DNA of 52,943 nt from Pseudomonadota bacterium (GTDB taxonomy: Bacteria; Desulfobacterota; Desulfobulbia; Desulfobulbales; SURF-16). The stretch's first letter is position 1, and every line of letters starts with the position of its first letter. A program made the position numbers and the translations under genes. Location: assembly GCA_018897105.1 (NCBI GenBank), contig JAHILF010000118.1, positions 1 to 52,943 of the forward strand. The letters run 5' to 3'. Shown in pieces: positions 32,395 to 41,166 of this stretch. Below the pieces are notes generated by a model. The model did not search any database. It saw only the letters and a list, made by a program, of their open reading frames with translations, and was not told where the DNA came from.

Positions 32395-34052
32395 TTGTTT
32401 TTTCCTCTGTTGTTTACGGTATTGTTTGGCGCTGCGGCGCAGAAAATAAGCGGATAGTTCAGGCATTCATCGATATGGGTGATGAGCGGCCGGCAACTGC
32501 CGGGATCAATGGCCAGCCCGTATGCCTGCAGGGCATCCCTGCTCTGTTCTTCTTCCTGATACGAACCGTACAGCACGTAAAGCGGACCGCGATGATCGGC
32601 AATCAGCCGCTGCATGAGGCGATCAAAGCCGTTGGGCGAGTCCGATGGCTTGGTGAAGTAACTCTGAATCCGGAGAAAGCGCACAGGTTCAGGGAAAAAC
32701 GGGATGACATAGGACATGGGGTCAACCCCGGTCATCAGCACAATTGTATGGGCCGGATCGGTAAGCGGCGGCGGCGTGACGCCGAAATAGTCATTCCCCC
32801 AGGAAACCCGGCCCCAGTTGCCGGGCCGCAGGGTGACCAGCAGCAGGACGATGCAGCCCAGTGCGGCAAGATTCTTCACCAGCCGCCGCCAGGGCAGGGT
32901 GTCTATCAGCAGCCAGATGCCCAGCGGGGTCAGCATCTCCAGGGGCAGCAGATAGCGGTAGATGGCGAACATCTTCAGCCACATCGCATAGGCAACCAGG
33001 CAGCCGATCAGCAGAAAGCGCTTTTTGTGCCGCGCAAGCCAAAGTCCGGGGCTTGCCGGATCAGATGTCGGCGAGCTTTTCTTGAACTTTGTCAGCAGGG
33101 CGGGCAGACCGCTCACAACCAGCAGCACCATGAAGAGCGGCAGCCGCAGGTCTCGGAAGGTGGTTTCCGCGGTACGGAACGGGTACTGGACAATGATGAA
33201 GGGGAAGAGCAGCGCGTCCAGCAGGCTGCGCGGCAGAAAACGGGCGTCCCGGTAATCGGCCATGGAGGCCATGGGGGAGTGGAAGATGCGATTGTAATAG
33301 GGGAAAAGGGGATTGCCGTAACGGCTCCACATCTCATGCAGCCAGTAGCCGCCGCCGGCGGCAACGCCGGCCAGAACCCCCACCCCGAAAAAAAAGGCCA
33401 GCCCGATCCGCTGTCCGACCGGCAGCGGCAGGAAAAGCAGGGCCACGCACCAGCCCACGGCAAAAATGGCTGCCGGCTGTTTCAGCCCGACGGCCAGGCC
33501 GAACATGACTCCGGCGACGATGACGGGCAGCAGTGCCCCAATTATCCGCCGCTGGTCAGTCAGTCTGGAGAAATTGGTCAGCAGCAGCCAGAGCCCGCCC
33601 AGGATCAGCAGGCTGGTCAGGTTGTCGCCGAACATGGTGCCCAGCTCCGAGATATTGCCCGCACCCAGCACGCCGAGCAGGGCAATGAGAAAACCCCGCC
33701 ACCAGGGAACGCTGCTGTCGCCTGCCATAAAATTGCGGGCGATGGCCAGCAGCAGGGGGAAGTTGAGCCCCTGCAGCGCGCCGAGCAGGAAGCCGACCAG
33801 CATGGGCGGCAGGCGCAGCACTGCTTCATAAAAGGGGATATAGAACAGCGGGTTGTAAAATGTCGCCACCTGGGCCGGGGCCACGTCATAATCCAGGCGC
33901 TGGTGCAGAAAGGCATAGGGGTTGTAAAAGTGATAATTGCGCAGATCCCAGTTGGCATCCTGCCCCATGCAAAGGGTAAGAACGCCGCAGTAAAGGGGAC
34001 CGATAAGCCAGGGAAGATAACGCAATATGCGCTGCTGGGTTGAGGAGGTCAT
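32391..34052 (-). CDS. Polytopic membrane glycosyltransferase (GT-C / GtrC-like)
   Basis: This 553-residue protein has about ten membrane helices. The first periplasmic loop contains MGQDANWDLRNYHFYNPYAFL, with acidic residues of the kind used by GT-C enzymes, and there is a soluble C-terminal part (about 430-553). It lies first in an operon with a GtrB-like transferase and GtrA, exactly as the serotype-specific GtrC does, so it should transfer a lipid-linked sugar to a surface glycan or protein on the periplasmic side. The C-terminal part with DHRGPLYVLYGSYQEEEQ is of unknown role. The start has only a weak ribosome site. Confidence 0.75.
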   Translation of the reverse strand: MTSSTQQRILRYLPWLIGPLYCGVLTLCMGQDANWDLRNYHFYNPYAFLHQRLDYDVAPAQVATFYNPLFYIPFYEAVLRLPPMLVGFLLGALQGLNFPLLLAIARNFMAGDSSVPWWRGFLIALLGVLGAGNISELGTMFGDNLTSLLILGGLWLLLTNFSRLTDQRRIIGALLPVIVAGVMFGLAVGLKQPAAIFAVGWCVALLFLPLPVGQRIGLAFFFGVGVLAGVAAGGGYWLHEMWSRYGNPLFPYYNRIFHSPMASMADYRDARFLPRSLLDALLFPFIIVQYPFRTAETTFRDLRLPLFMVLLVVSGLPALLTKFKKSSPTSDPASPGLWLARHKKRFLLIGCLVAYAMWLKMFAIYRYLLPLEMLTPLGIWLLIDTLPWRRLVKNLAALGCIVLLLVTLRPGNWGRVSWGNDYFGVTPPPLTDPAHTIVLMTGVDPMSYVIPFFPEPVRFLRIQSYFTKPSDSPNGFDRLMQRLIADHRGPLYVLYGSYQEEEQSRDALQAYGLAIDPGSCRPLITHIDECLNYPLIFCAAAPNNTVNNRGKNK

Positions 34053-34401
34053 GAAAGGGTAAGTAGTCCATAACAGGGCTCCGGCTGCGGCAGCAGCCAG
34101 GCGATCACCACAGGAGCCCGTAAGGGTGTAGAATAAAAATTATATCTGCAGAATTGTGCCGTACATATATAATTTTTACAAAAAACGATTTTAAAATTAT
34201 TTTAGGGGGAAGGGAAGAGAAATGTTGCAGGAAATTATTTATCAGGCAACGGGAAGGTAATATTGCCATCCTTGTTTTGCCACAGATGAACGTCATGTCT
34301 GTCTTGACATTTTCCCTCATTTTGACGCAGGATTTAAAAAGACGCGGCAAAGGGTCGGGAAGCCGGCAAAATGCACGCACAGCTACAGAGGAGTGGTAAC
34401 C
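34053..34401. other. Gene-free A/T-rich stretch between divergent genes
   Basis: About 350 bases separate the glycosylation operon from the DUF1566 gene. The middle (34135-34205) is very A/T-rich with TATATAATTTTTAC, suitable for a promoter, and TTGACATTTTCC lies near 34305. No small gene is convincing. The site for divergent promoters is likely here but cannot be fixed. Confidence 0.4.
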
Positions 34402-34863
34402 ATGGGAAAATCATGTCGCCTGTTTATCGTCATGGCAACATGTCTGTTCGCCTTGTTTTCATTGCTGTGTGGGGCCTGGGCCCAGATGCAGGAGGGCCGA
34501 TTTACGGCTGTCGGCGGCGATACGGTGCTTGACCACAGTACCGGTCTCATGTGGGCGGCAACGGATAATGGTGCGGATATCACCTGGGAGCAGGCGAAGT
34601 TCTACTGTGAAACTTTTACAGGCGACGGCCATACTGACTGGCGAATGCCGACCCTGGCCGAACTGGAGACCCTTTTTGATCAAAACTCCGGAAGTCGCTT
34701 TAAAACCTTCCAGCCCATCACACTCACCGGCTGCTGTCCCTGGACCTCGGACAGCCGGCGCAACCGGGCGCGGACCATCTTTTTCATGACCGGTGAGATC
34801 AATACCTTTGATCAGGCGACCTCCAGCAGCATGCGTGCCCTGCCGGTGCGCACCGCCCGTTGA
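34402..34863 (+). CDS. Secreted DUF1566 (Lcl C-terminal) domain protein
   Basis: This 153-residue protein has a signal peptide (about residues 1-25, ending GAWA) and one DUF1566 domain: VLDHSTGLMWAATDNGADITW, GHTDWRMPTLAELETL and the final MRALPVRTAR. DUF1566 is a C-type-lectin-like module of adhesins and other surface proteins, of unknown ligand. ATG at 34402 is chosen, eight bases after GAGGAG; a GTG three codons earlier is too close to it. The gene is monocistronic. Confidence 0.85.
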   Translation: MGKSCRLFIVMATCLFALFSLLCGAWAQMQEGRFTAVGGDTVLDHSTGLMWAATDNGADITWEQAKFYCETFTGDGHTDWRMPTLAELETLFDQNSGSRFKTFQPITLTGCCPWTSDSRRNRARTIFFMTGEINTFDQATSSSMRALPVRTAR

Positions 34864-34876
34864 AACCCTGATCTCC

Positions 34877-35410
34877 TTATTGGGGAATTTTTACCAGGTC
34901 ATCCTCATACACACCTTGTTCGGCGCTGGTATGGCAGGCGGGACAATTGGCGAGGGAGCCGACTGACTGCCTGCTGAAGATATCTTGCTGCAGCTCCCTG
35001 TGTTTTTTCCGGATGTATGGGATCTCGGTAATGCGCAATGTTTTCTGGCCGTTAAGGCTTTTCAGGATTTTGGCGGCCCGTTCAGCCGAGGCATGCTCTG
35101 CAGCATTGCTCCGAAGATAATCGGCAATGACATTTTTGGCTCCTTGCTCTATCTCAAGCTCTTCAGCAAAATGTGCGGGCAGCTGATTCATGATTTTTTC
35201 CCATGAACCGGCAGGCAGTAAGCCGGGTTGATAGACAAAGTGGCAGGCGCCGCACTCCTGTCTGTATGTTTCGTTGGTTACCGGCGGGAGATTTTTGCTT
35301 TCGTGTTTATCGTGGCCGTGGTCATGATCTGCCGCTGCAACACTGAAAAAAAGAAGTGACGATAGGCAGCATGCCGAAATTGAAAGAATATTTTTTGATT
35401 TTTGTCGCAT
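34877..35410 (-). CDS. Dihaem c-type cytochrome
   Basis: This 177-residue exported protein has a signal peptide (ending about residue 27, VAAAD), a His-rich stretch HDHGHDKHE, and two haem c attachment sites CGACH and CPACH, one near each end, so two haems. It resembles the dihaem cytochrome c family (QECGACHFVYQPGLLPAGSWE) that hands electrons to cytochrome b561-like or DUF4405-like membrane proteins. The start at 35410 follows GGAGGAGG. The nearest genes are unrelated. Confidence 0.88.
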   Translation of the reverse strand: MRQKSKNILSISACCLSSLLFFSVAAADHDHGHDKHESKNLPPVTNETYRQECGACHFVYQPGLLPAGSWEKIMNQLPAHFAEELEIEQGAKNVIADYLRSNAAEHASAERAAKILKSLNGQKTLRITEIPYIRKKHRELQQDIFSRQSVGSLANCPACHTSAEQGVYEDDLVKIPQ

Positions 35411-35766
35411 GGCGCCTCCTCCTCTCATGTCCCACCCATTGAAATAAAATCGTCCCCTAACCGGCGGAAAGAATTTTTACCCTGCTCAGTCAAATCAACG
35501 TACCGACAAACGGCAAAAACGCCAATATTTTTATATCACTTTGTGGTTATTTTGTGTATTTTACTTAATACTTAAAATATGTTAATACTTAAAATATGCA
35601 AGTCTGGAAAATCGGCGCAACATGTCTCAGCCCATTTAAAGGGGGGAGCAAACTCCGTTTTCAGCGTGTCTGAATTCAGAGTTTTGAGAAGGCCGATCCG
35701 CTATTGTAAGAAACGACGGACTGCGCTAACAAATTGATAAGTCAATAAATGAGAGGAGTTGGAAGT
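35411..35766. repeat. Gene-free stretch with a 17-bp tandem duplication
   Basis: TTAATACTTAAAATATG occurs twice in direct succession (35565-35581 and 35582-35598). The region is A/T-rich and lies between the divergent cytochrome and zinc-ribbon genes, so it probably contains both promoters. No gene seen. Confidence 0.6.
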
Positions 35767-36057
35767 ATGAAATGTCCAGTATGCACTTCTGTTGACCTGC
35801 TGATGTCTGATCGGCAGGGTGTGGAAATTGATTATTGTCCCCAGTGCCGTGGCGTATGGCTCGATCGGGGAGAACTCGACAAAATTATCGAACGTTCCGC
35901 CCCGGCGCAGATGCCTCCGGTGCCGGAAGAGCGGAACCGCAGGCCCGAAACCATGAAATACGGCGACAGCCATCATCATGGCGATAAGCATGACAAATAT
36001 CATGACGGTAAACAGTATAAGAAAAAGTCATTGCTGAAAGATCTTTTTGATTTTTGA
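35767..36057 (+). CDS. zf-TFIIB-type zinc-ribbon protein with His-rich tail
   Basis: This 96-residue protein has the zf-TFIIB motif: CPVC at residues 3-6, then YCPQCRGVWLDRGELDKII. A His/Lys-rich C terminus follows (SHHHGDKHDKYHDGK), ending KKKSLLKDLFDF. Proteins of this family are widespread but unassigned; a metal- or nucleic-acid-binding role is likely. ATG at 35767 is used as it begins directly at the ribbon; GAGAGGAG precedes it. The terminator at 36088-36120 follows. Confidence 0.85.
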   Translation: MKCPVCTSVDLLMSDRQGVEIDYCPQCRGVWLDRGELDKIIERSAPAQMPPVPEERNRRPETMKYGDSHHHGDKHDKYHDGKQYKKKSLLKDLFDF

Positions 36058-36087
36058 GTTTTTTTGGCCCATGATAAAGATGGTTAT

Positions 36088-36120
36088 GCCCCCCTGTTGC
36101 AGAGATAGGGGGCTTTTTTT
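36088..36120 (+). terminator. Intrinsic terminator after the zinc-ribbon gene
   Basis: The stem GCCCCC/GGGGGC encloses about 14 bases and is followed by eight T. Confidence 0.85.
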
Positions 36121-36243
36121 TGTATGCCTGGACTGTGACGGGGCGCTTGATTGCGGCAGGCTCGGCGGTGCGGGCTCGCTTCCTCCCCGTCAGCGCCGGA
36201 CAATTACCGCGGGAAGAACCTGTCTCAAAGAGCAGGAGTCCTG

Positions 36244-37092
36244 CTAGGCCAGCAGCAGGAAGAAGATACCGTTTAATGCGGCCCAGGCGAGTATCACCAC
36301 CGTGAACGCCGCGCAGCCGATGGCCAGGTATTTGTGGCTGATATTTTCCCGTTTCCGCTCCTGGTAGCCTAAGAGATAGGCGAGCAGGGCTCCCGCCGCC
36401 ATGCCGCCGCCATGTCCCCAGTTATTGATGCCCGGCACGATGAACCCGAAAATGAAGATACTGATGGCCCAGACGCCGATCTGGCTGTAGATGTTGCGGC
36501 CATAGGTTCCGCCCCGGCTTTTGCCGTAAAAGAGCATGGCGCCGATCAGGCTGCACACCGAGGCGGATGCGCCGATGGTGAAGTGTATGCCTGCCAGATA
36601 AGAGAGAAAAAAACCGGCAACACCTCCCAGGGTATAGATGATAAACATGCGATAGCCGCCGTATTCATTGATGACCAGCGGGGCTATCTGCCGCAGGGCG
36701 ATGAGGTTGAAGGCGATATGCATGAGACTGCCGTGCAGGTAATTTGCCGCCACAAGGGTCCACCAGCGATGCATCTGGTCAATGGCAACGGTGCCGGTGG
36801 AGCCGAGGATGAGCAGGCTTCTGTTGCTGGGCGACAGAAAGTCGAAGGGGTTGACGGCAAGACCTGCGCTGCGTGGATTGAGCAGCAGGGAAAGAATATA
36901 CATGCCGATATTGGTGTAGGTGATCAAGGTAATGATCCGGTTCCCATCGGTAAGGGCTGTGGTGAAACGATTGTTTTTCCACCAGGAACCGGGCCTGCTC
37001 GTGCCGCAATAGGGGCAAACTTTTTCATCTCGGCTGATCAGCCGGCGGCAGTTGGGGCAGAGCATGGAATTTTTGGGGTGAAGCGTTGTCAT
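36244..37092 (-). CDS. Rhomboid intramembrane protease with N-terminal zinc ribbon
   Basis: This 282-residue rhomboid serine protease carries a double CxxC zinc ribbon (Cys 12, 15, 26, 29) ahead of the membrane domain. Catalytic Ser 176 lies in GASAS and His 227 in NWGHGGG; the structural His 120, His 125 and Asn 129 (LHGSLMHIAFN) are present, so it should be active. It cleaves membrane proteins within the bilayer. The start at 37092 follows AGAGAGACATCGC; the open frame extends 42 codons further upstream without family similarity. Confidence 0.9.
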   Translation of the reverse strand: MTTLHPKNSMLCPNCRRLISRDEKVCPYCGTSRPGSWWKNNRFTTALTDGNRIITLITYTNIGMYILSLLLNPRSAGLAVNPFDFLSPSNRSLLILGSTGTVAIDQMHRWWTLVAANYLHGSLMHIAFNLIALRQIAPLVINEYGGYRMFIIYTLGGVAGFFLSYLAGIHFTIGASASVCSLIGAMLFYGKSRGGTYGRNIYSQIGVWAISIFIFGFIVPGINNWGHGGGMAAGALLAYLLGYQERKRENISHKYLAIGCAAFTVVILAWAALNGIFFLLLA

Positions 37093-37508
37093 GCGATGTC
37101 TCTCTGGTGGTTCACATACATTATTGACCCTCGGCAAATGGAGGCATAAAAAAACGCTGCCCTCATTCCAGGCGACTGTAACAGTTCTTGGCGCGAAAGG
37201 GAAATTGTAACCGGACAAAAAATGTGCAATACCTGCCCTGTCCAGCTGAGCCGATTATAATGATCAGACAGCGGAAAGGATTTTTTGTTTCAGCCTTGAG
37301 ACTAATGATCGAAGTTTCGGCCCGGATGTGTTATTTTTATAAAAACCTGCAGGTTGATACGGCTCCGTCCGTCATCTCGCCTCGTTTGCCCAAAGCTAGC
37401 CATTTTACCGCGCTTTCCCATGGATTTTTTTGCCCCTGGACGCAAACCTCTTTCTCGGTTAGTGCCCCCCCTCTCATACGGATCCGCGGGAAAAGGACAA
37501 TTTCCACC
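37093..37508. other. Divergent intergenic region between rhomboid and MFS genes
   Basis: About 415 bases without a convincing gene. The plus strand is open in frame with the MFS gene throughout, but the encoded residues do not resemble any transporter N terminus. No strong promoter, operator or terminator could be singled out. Confidence 0.45.
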
Positions 37509-38690
37509 ATGCAAGGCCATTTGCTTGTTACCCTTCTTTTATCGGTATTTATCGCTTTGCTCGGCATCGGCATCATCGTCCCGGTCATGCCGGTCTTTGC
37601 CGCCAGCCTCGGTGCAGGAGGGCTGGCGCTGGGTCTGATCATCGCCGCCTTTTCCATCACCCGGGGTATTTTCCAGCCCATTGTCGGCAATCTGTCCGAC
37701 CGCTGGGGCAGGAAGATGTTTCTGGTCTGCGGTTTGCTGGTTTATGCCCTGGTGGGCCTGGTCATGCCCGAGGCCACCTCGGTAATCAATCTTATCGTCA
37801 TTCGGGCCTTTCACGGCGTGGGCTCGGCTATGATCGTGCCGGTTGCCATGGCCTGTGTCAGCGACATGGCGCCGGTGGGCCAGGAAGGACGCTATATGGG
37901 GATGCTGAATATCGCCATTTTTACCGGCATCGGCAGCGGACCGCTGCTGGGCGGTTTTTTCACCGATCTGTGGGGCATGGCAGCCGCCTTTTACGCCATG
38001 GCCGGCCTGAGCTGTCTGGCCCTGATGCTGGTGCTTTTCCAGATGCCGATGATGGAGCGCAAGGATCGCGGCGTCCACCGCATGGGCATCTTCGAGGCGC
38101 TGCGCAGCATGCTCAGCCGTCGCAGAACAGGCGGGATTCTGCTGGCCAGGATGGCCACCATGATCATCATGGTGCCGACCATGGCCTTTCTGCCCCTGCT
38201 CATGCACCAGTGGTTCGGGTCAAGCGGCATGGAGATCGGCATGGTCATCGCCTGCCGCACCCTGGTCAATGCCCTGCTGCAGACCCCCTTCGGCAGACTG
38301 GCCGACCGCCGGGACAAGAGCGGCCTGTTGCTGATAGGCTGCCTGGTCATCAGTGCAGTGATGTGCCTGGTCCCGCTGGCGAGCAGTTTCTGGTTTCTGC
38401 TGGGGCTGTTTATCCTGCTCGGCGTGGGAGAGGCGATGATCTGGCCGACACTGGGCGCCTATGCCACGGAGGAGGGGCGGCAGTATGGACAGGGCACCAT
38501 GATGGGTGTTTTCAGCCTGGCCATGAGTGTCGGGGTATTATGCGGCTCACTGGGCGCCGGGTTCACCATGGATCTTTTCGGCCTGCACTGGTCTTTTTTC
38601 ATCATCGGCATCCTGGTGCTGGGGCTGACCATGATTGCCGTCGGCCTGCTCAGAGGCACTTCCGCCTATGCGGTTCCTGCGGCAGATTAA
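37509..38690 (+). CDS. Major facilitator superfamily transporter
   Basis: This 393-residue permease has 12 predicted helices and the MFS motif A variant GNLSDRWGRK in the loop after helix 2, with a second copy GRLADRRDKS in the C-terminal half. The form resembles small drug/solute antiporters. MQGHLLVTLLLSVF is chosen as the start as helix 1 begins there; the ribosome site is weak (AAGGA 12 bases before). The substrate is unknown. The gene is monocistronic and no neighbouring regulator is visible. Confidence 0.85.
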   Translation: MQGHLLVTLLLSVFIALLGIGIIVPVMPVFAASLGAGGLALGLIIAAFSITRGIFQPIVGNLSDRWGRKMFLVCGLLVYALVGLVMPEATSVINLIVIRAFHGVGSAMIVPVAMACVSDMAPVGQEGRYMGMLNIAIFTGIGSGPLLGGFFTDLWGMAAAFYAMAGLSCLALMLVLFQMPMMERKDRGVHRMGIFEALRSMLSRRRTGGILLARMATMIIMVPTMAFLPLLMHQWFGSSGMEIGMVIACRTLVNALLQTPFGRLADRRDKSGLLLIGCLVISAVMCLVPLASSFWFLLGLFILLGVGEAMIWPTLGAYATEEGRQYGQGTMMGVFSLAMSVGVLCGSLGAGFTMDLFGLHWSFFIIGILVLGLTMIAVGLLRGTSAYAVPAAD

Positions 38691-38956
38691 AAATTTGTCC
38701 ATAAATAAGCTCGCAGAGATAAATATCCGGGGATCCAGGAAAACAGCAAAAAAAATAAATAAAAAAGCAAGTTAGCGCGTCCGCCAGGAAATAAATCAGC
38801 CCCTGGGTTGCATATTTTCTTTGAGATTTCCGGCCCAACCTGCTATTGATTTATTCCTGATTTTGTCGCATCATCATAATAATATATGATCAAGTCCTGC
38901 GGGGACTTACGCGTAAATACTTTTCAATACTTCAGTCGGGGGTCGTTTCAAGGGAC
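38691..38956. other. Gene-free stretch
   Basis: This A/T-rich gap of 266 bases between the MFS gene and the 604-residue gene has no convincing terminator or small gene; a weak minus-strand open frame (38650-38838) lacks a recognisable product. Confidence 0.4.
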
Positions 38957-40771
38957 ATGGCTAGTTCAGTTTTCAGGAGTGCGCATACATTTCACATCCC
39001 GGTGATGGGAACGGGGTTTACCATCGATACAGCATTACGCGTGGCAAAATACGGCATTAGCGCGGTCATCTCCCTGGTCGATGATCTGCTGATTGAACAG
39101 ATGCGGAAATACCATTGCGAGAAGGCCGGTGAACCCTATGAGGAAATTTCCAGCCAGCAGGAAGATGCCCGGGCGTTGCGTATCACCGCCTTTCTTGATT
39201 TGCTGGACCGCTTAATCGAGCGCCAGGTGCGGGATCTGCAGGCCGCTCCTTTCTCGCCGGGCAGCGACATCACCCGCTATTATGAAATGCTGCCTGATGA
39301 TGCGCCGGTCAAAAAAGACTATCTGACCATGTTGGCCACTGATGACGCCGAAGAAAAGACCAGGCTGCAGCAGGTACTGCGCGAGCATGCCGTGCCCGGC
39401 ACCATTGACGTCAATATCATGACCAAGCTCGATCGGGTCAATTACCGCCACGGCAAGGCGCTGGGGCCGGAATTCTTCGATGCCATGGCGGCCCTGCGCG
39501 GCTATGCCCTGAGCACGGTCCGTTCCTCCATTATTTTTTCGGCCGGCATCAATAAACGCCTCTACAGTTACCTTGCCTCTTTTGATGATTTTTTCCCGGA
39601 CTCCAACGGCCTCAGCAAAAAAAAGATCGTTTTGAAGGTGAGCGATTACCGCTCTGCGGAAATCCAGGGGAAATTCCTGGCCAAGCAGGGCATGTGGGTA
39701 TCCGAATTCCGTATTGAGTCCGGTCTGAACTGCGGGGGCCATGCCTTTGCCTCAAAGGGCTTTCTGCTCGGACCAATCCTTGAGGAGTTCAAACAGAAAA
39801 AGAAGGAACTTGTCGAAAAATTGCACACGGTTTACGTCAAGTCCACTGCCGCCCTCGGCCGGCCGACCGGCAGCAATCCGCAGGATGTGCGTATTACGGT
39901 ACAGGGCGGCATCGGCACCGCGGCCGAAGATCAGATGCTGCTCAACTACTACGGGGTCGAGGGCACAGGCTGGGGCACGCCTTTTCTGCTCGTTCCCGAG
40001 GTCGTCAATATTGATGATGCCCATCTGCAGAAACTGCTCAAGGCCACCAGTGAGGATGTCTATCTCAGCGACAGTTCACCAATGGGCGTCCCGTTCTGGA
40101 ACCTGCGCACCTCGGCCAGTGAGGAGGCGCGGCGCAGACGGATCAGCGAGGGCAAGCCCGGTTCCTCCTGTCCCAAAGCCCATATCTCCATCAATACGGA
40201 ATTCACGGAACGACCCATCTGTCTTGCGTCGCGCCTCTACCAGAAAAAGAAGCTGGCCGCACTGCCGGAGGAAGGGCATCCATTGCCGCTGCTTGAAAAG
40301 CTGCGTGAAGGGGTGTTGGTCAAATCCTGTATCTGTCATGATCTTGCCGGCTGCATTACCCTGCCCACCGGCATCGATCCCACTGCCACACCCGCTATAT
40401 GCTGCGGCCCCAATATTGTCAATTTCGGTAAAGTTGTCACCCTGGAAGAGATGGTGGGGCATATTTACGGAAGAATCTCCCTGTTGACCAGGCCGGAAAG
40501 GCCGCACATGTTTATCCGGGAGATCGGTATTTTTAACGATTATATCCGCGGTGAAATGGACAAAATCGCCTCAGGACTTGTCTCCCGTGCCCCGGCATAC
40601 CTGCAGGAGCTAAAGGAAAATTTGCTCAAGGGTATTGAATATTATCAGGGTTTTCCCCGGCAGATGATCAAAGAGAAAAGCGACCAGTTTTTCTCTGACC
40701 TGCTGAGCATGCGGGAGACCATCGAGGCGCTGCCACTGGGAGATGCTGCTAGCGCGGACGGTCAGGTTTGA
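38957..40771 (+). CDS. Uncharacterised protein with nitronate-monooxygenase-like motifs and a Cys cluster
   Basis: This 604-residue protein starts FHIPVMGTGFTIDTALRVAKYGISAVISLVDD-like (residues 12-43), the way FMN-dependent TIM barrels of the nitronate monooxygenase/FabK group do. SGLNCGGHAF (255-264) resembles their catalytic GxEAGGH, and VQGGIGTAAEDQMLL (315-329) with TGWGTPFLLVPE (337-348) their phosphate-binding strands. Between these blocks and after them are unusual insertions: a helical part at about 50-220 and a Cys-rich part with Cys 405, 422, 458, 460, 466, 482, 483 that might bind a metal cluster. Function unknown. The gene is monocistronic. Confidence 0.6.
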   Translation: MASSVFRSAHTFHIPVMGTGFTIDTALRVAKYGISAVISLVDDLLIEQMRKYHCEKAGEPYEEISSQQEDARALRITAFLDLLDRLIERQVRDLQAAPFSPGSDITRYYEMLPDDAPVKKDYLTMLATDDAEEKTRLQQVLREHAVPGTIDVNIMTKLDRVNYRHGKALGPEFFDAMAALRGYALSTVRSSIIFSAGINKRLYSYLASFDDFFPDSNGLSKKKIVLKVSDYRSAEIQGKFLAKQGMWVSEFRIESGLNCGGHAFASKGFLLGPILEEFKQKKKELVEKLHTVYVKSTAALGRPTGSNPQDVRITVQGGIGTAAEDQMLLNYYGVEGTGWGTPFLLVPEVVNIDDAHLQKLLKATSEDVYLSDSSPMGVPFWNLRTSASEEARRRRISEGKPGSSCPKAHISINTEFTERPICLASRLYQKKKLAALPEEGHPLPLLEKLREGVLVKSCICHDLAGCITLPTGIDPTATPAICCGPNIVNFGKVVTLEEMVGHIYGRISLLTRPERPHMFIREIGIFNDYIRGEMDKIASGLVSRAPAYLQELKENLLKGIEYYQGFPRQMIKEKSDQFFSDLLSMRETIEALPLGDAASADGQV

Positions 40772-40868
40772 CCCGGCGTCTGCCAGCTCACCGGTCTTGA
40801 TTAGCAGTGCCGCAAAAAAAATCTGTTTTTTTGATCAGCCGGCCGGCATTTCGGGCAAAGATTTATAA

Positions 40869-40946
40869 AATAGCGTTTTATCACTAACCGCGCCATGATC
40901 CTTGGGGCCACTTCCGGCCGGGCGCATTCATCGATAAAACGCTATT
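40869..40946. repeat. 14-bp inverted repeat downstream of the 604-residue gene
   Basis: AATAGCGTTTTATC (40869-40882) and GATAAAACGCTATT (40933-40946) are perfect complements around a GC-rich core of 50 bases. It could be a small mobile repeat or a large hairpin at the transcript end; there is no T-run. Confidence 0.7.
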
Positions 40947-40959
40947 GTTGTCTCTGGCG

Positions 40960-41134
40960 AGCCTCTTGCAAAATGAACATCTACTCCGATCGGCTAAAAA
41001 TATCCTGTGCGGCGTCTTCCTTGTGAAATCGTCCTCAACGGAGCACTGCTACGCTTCCGGGCGGTTTCACAACTCATCCTTGCACAGAAAATTTTTCTCT
41101 CGATCTCGCTACGACGTTCATTTTGCAAGGGGCT
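40960..41134. mobile_element. 175-bp MITE-like element with 19-bp inverted ends
   Basis: AGCCTCTTGCAAAATGAAC (40960-40978) matches the reverse complement of 41116-41134 at 18 of 19 bases. The interior shares the 16-base core CGGAGCACTGCTACGC with the left edge of the window. It has no coding capacity and lies directly ahead of the peptidoglycan glycosyltransferase gene. Confidence 0.75.
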
Positions 41135-41166
41135 CTATCGTTTGCATTCAGAATTGAGGTTTTGCC

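Noticed and set aside
37188-37508. 107-codon N-terminal extension of the MFS transporter
   Set aside because: The residues resemble no transporter part, no ribosome site supports the longer start, and helix 1 begins right after ATG 37509.
38650-38838. 62-residue minus-strand membrane-like peptide between the MFS gene and the 604-residue gene
   Set aside because: It overlaps the end of the MFS gene, has no ribosome site and consists of A/T-rich chance hydrophobics.
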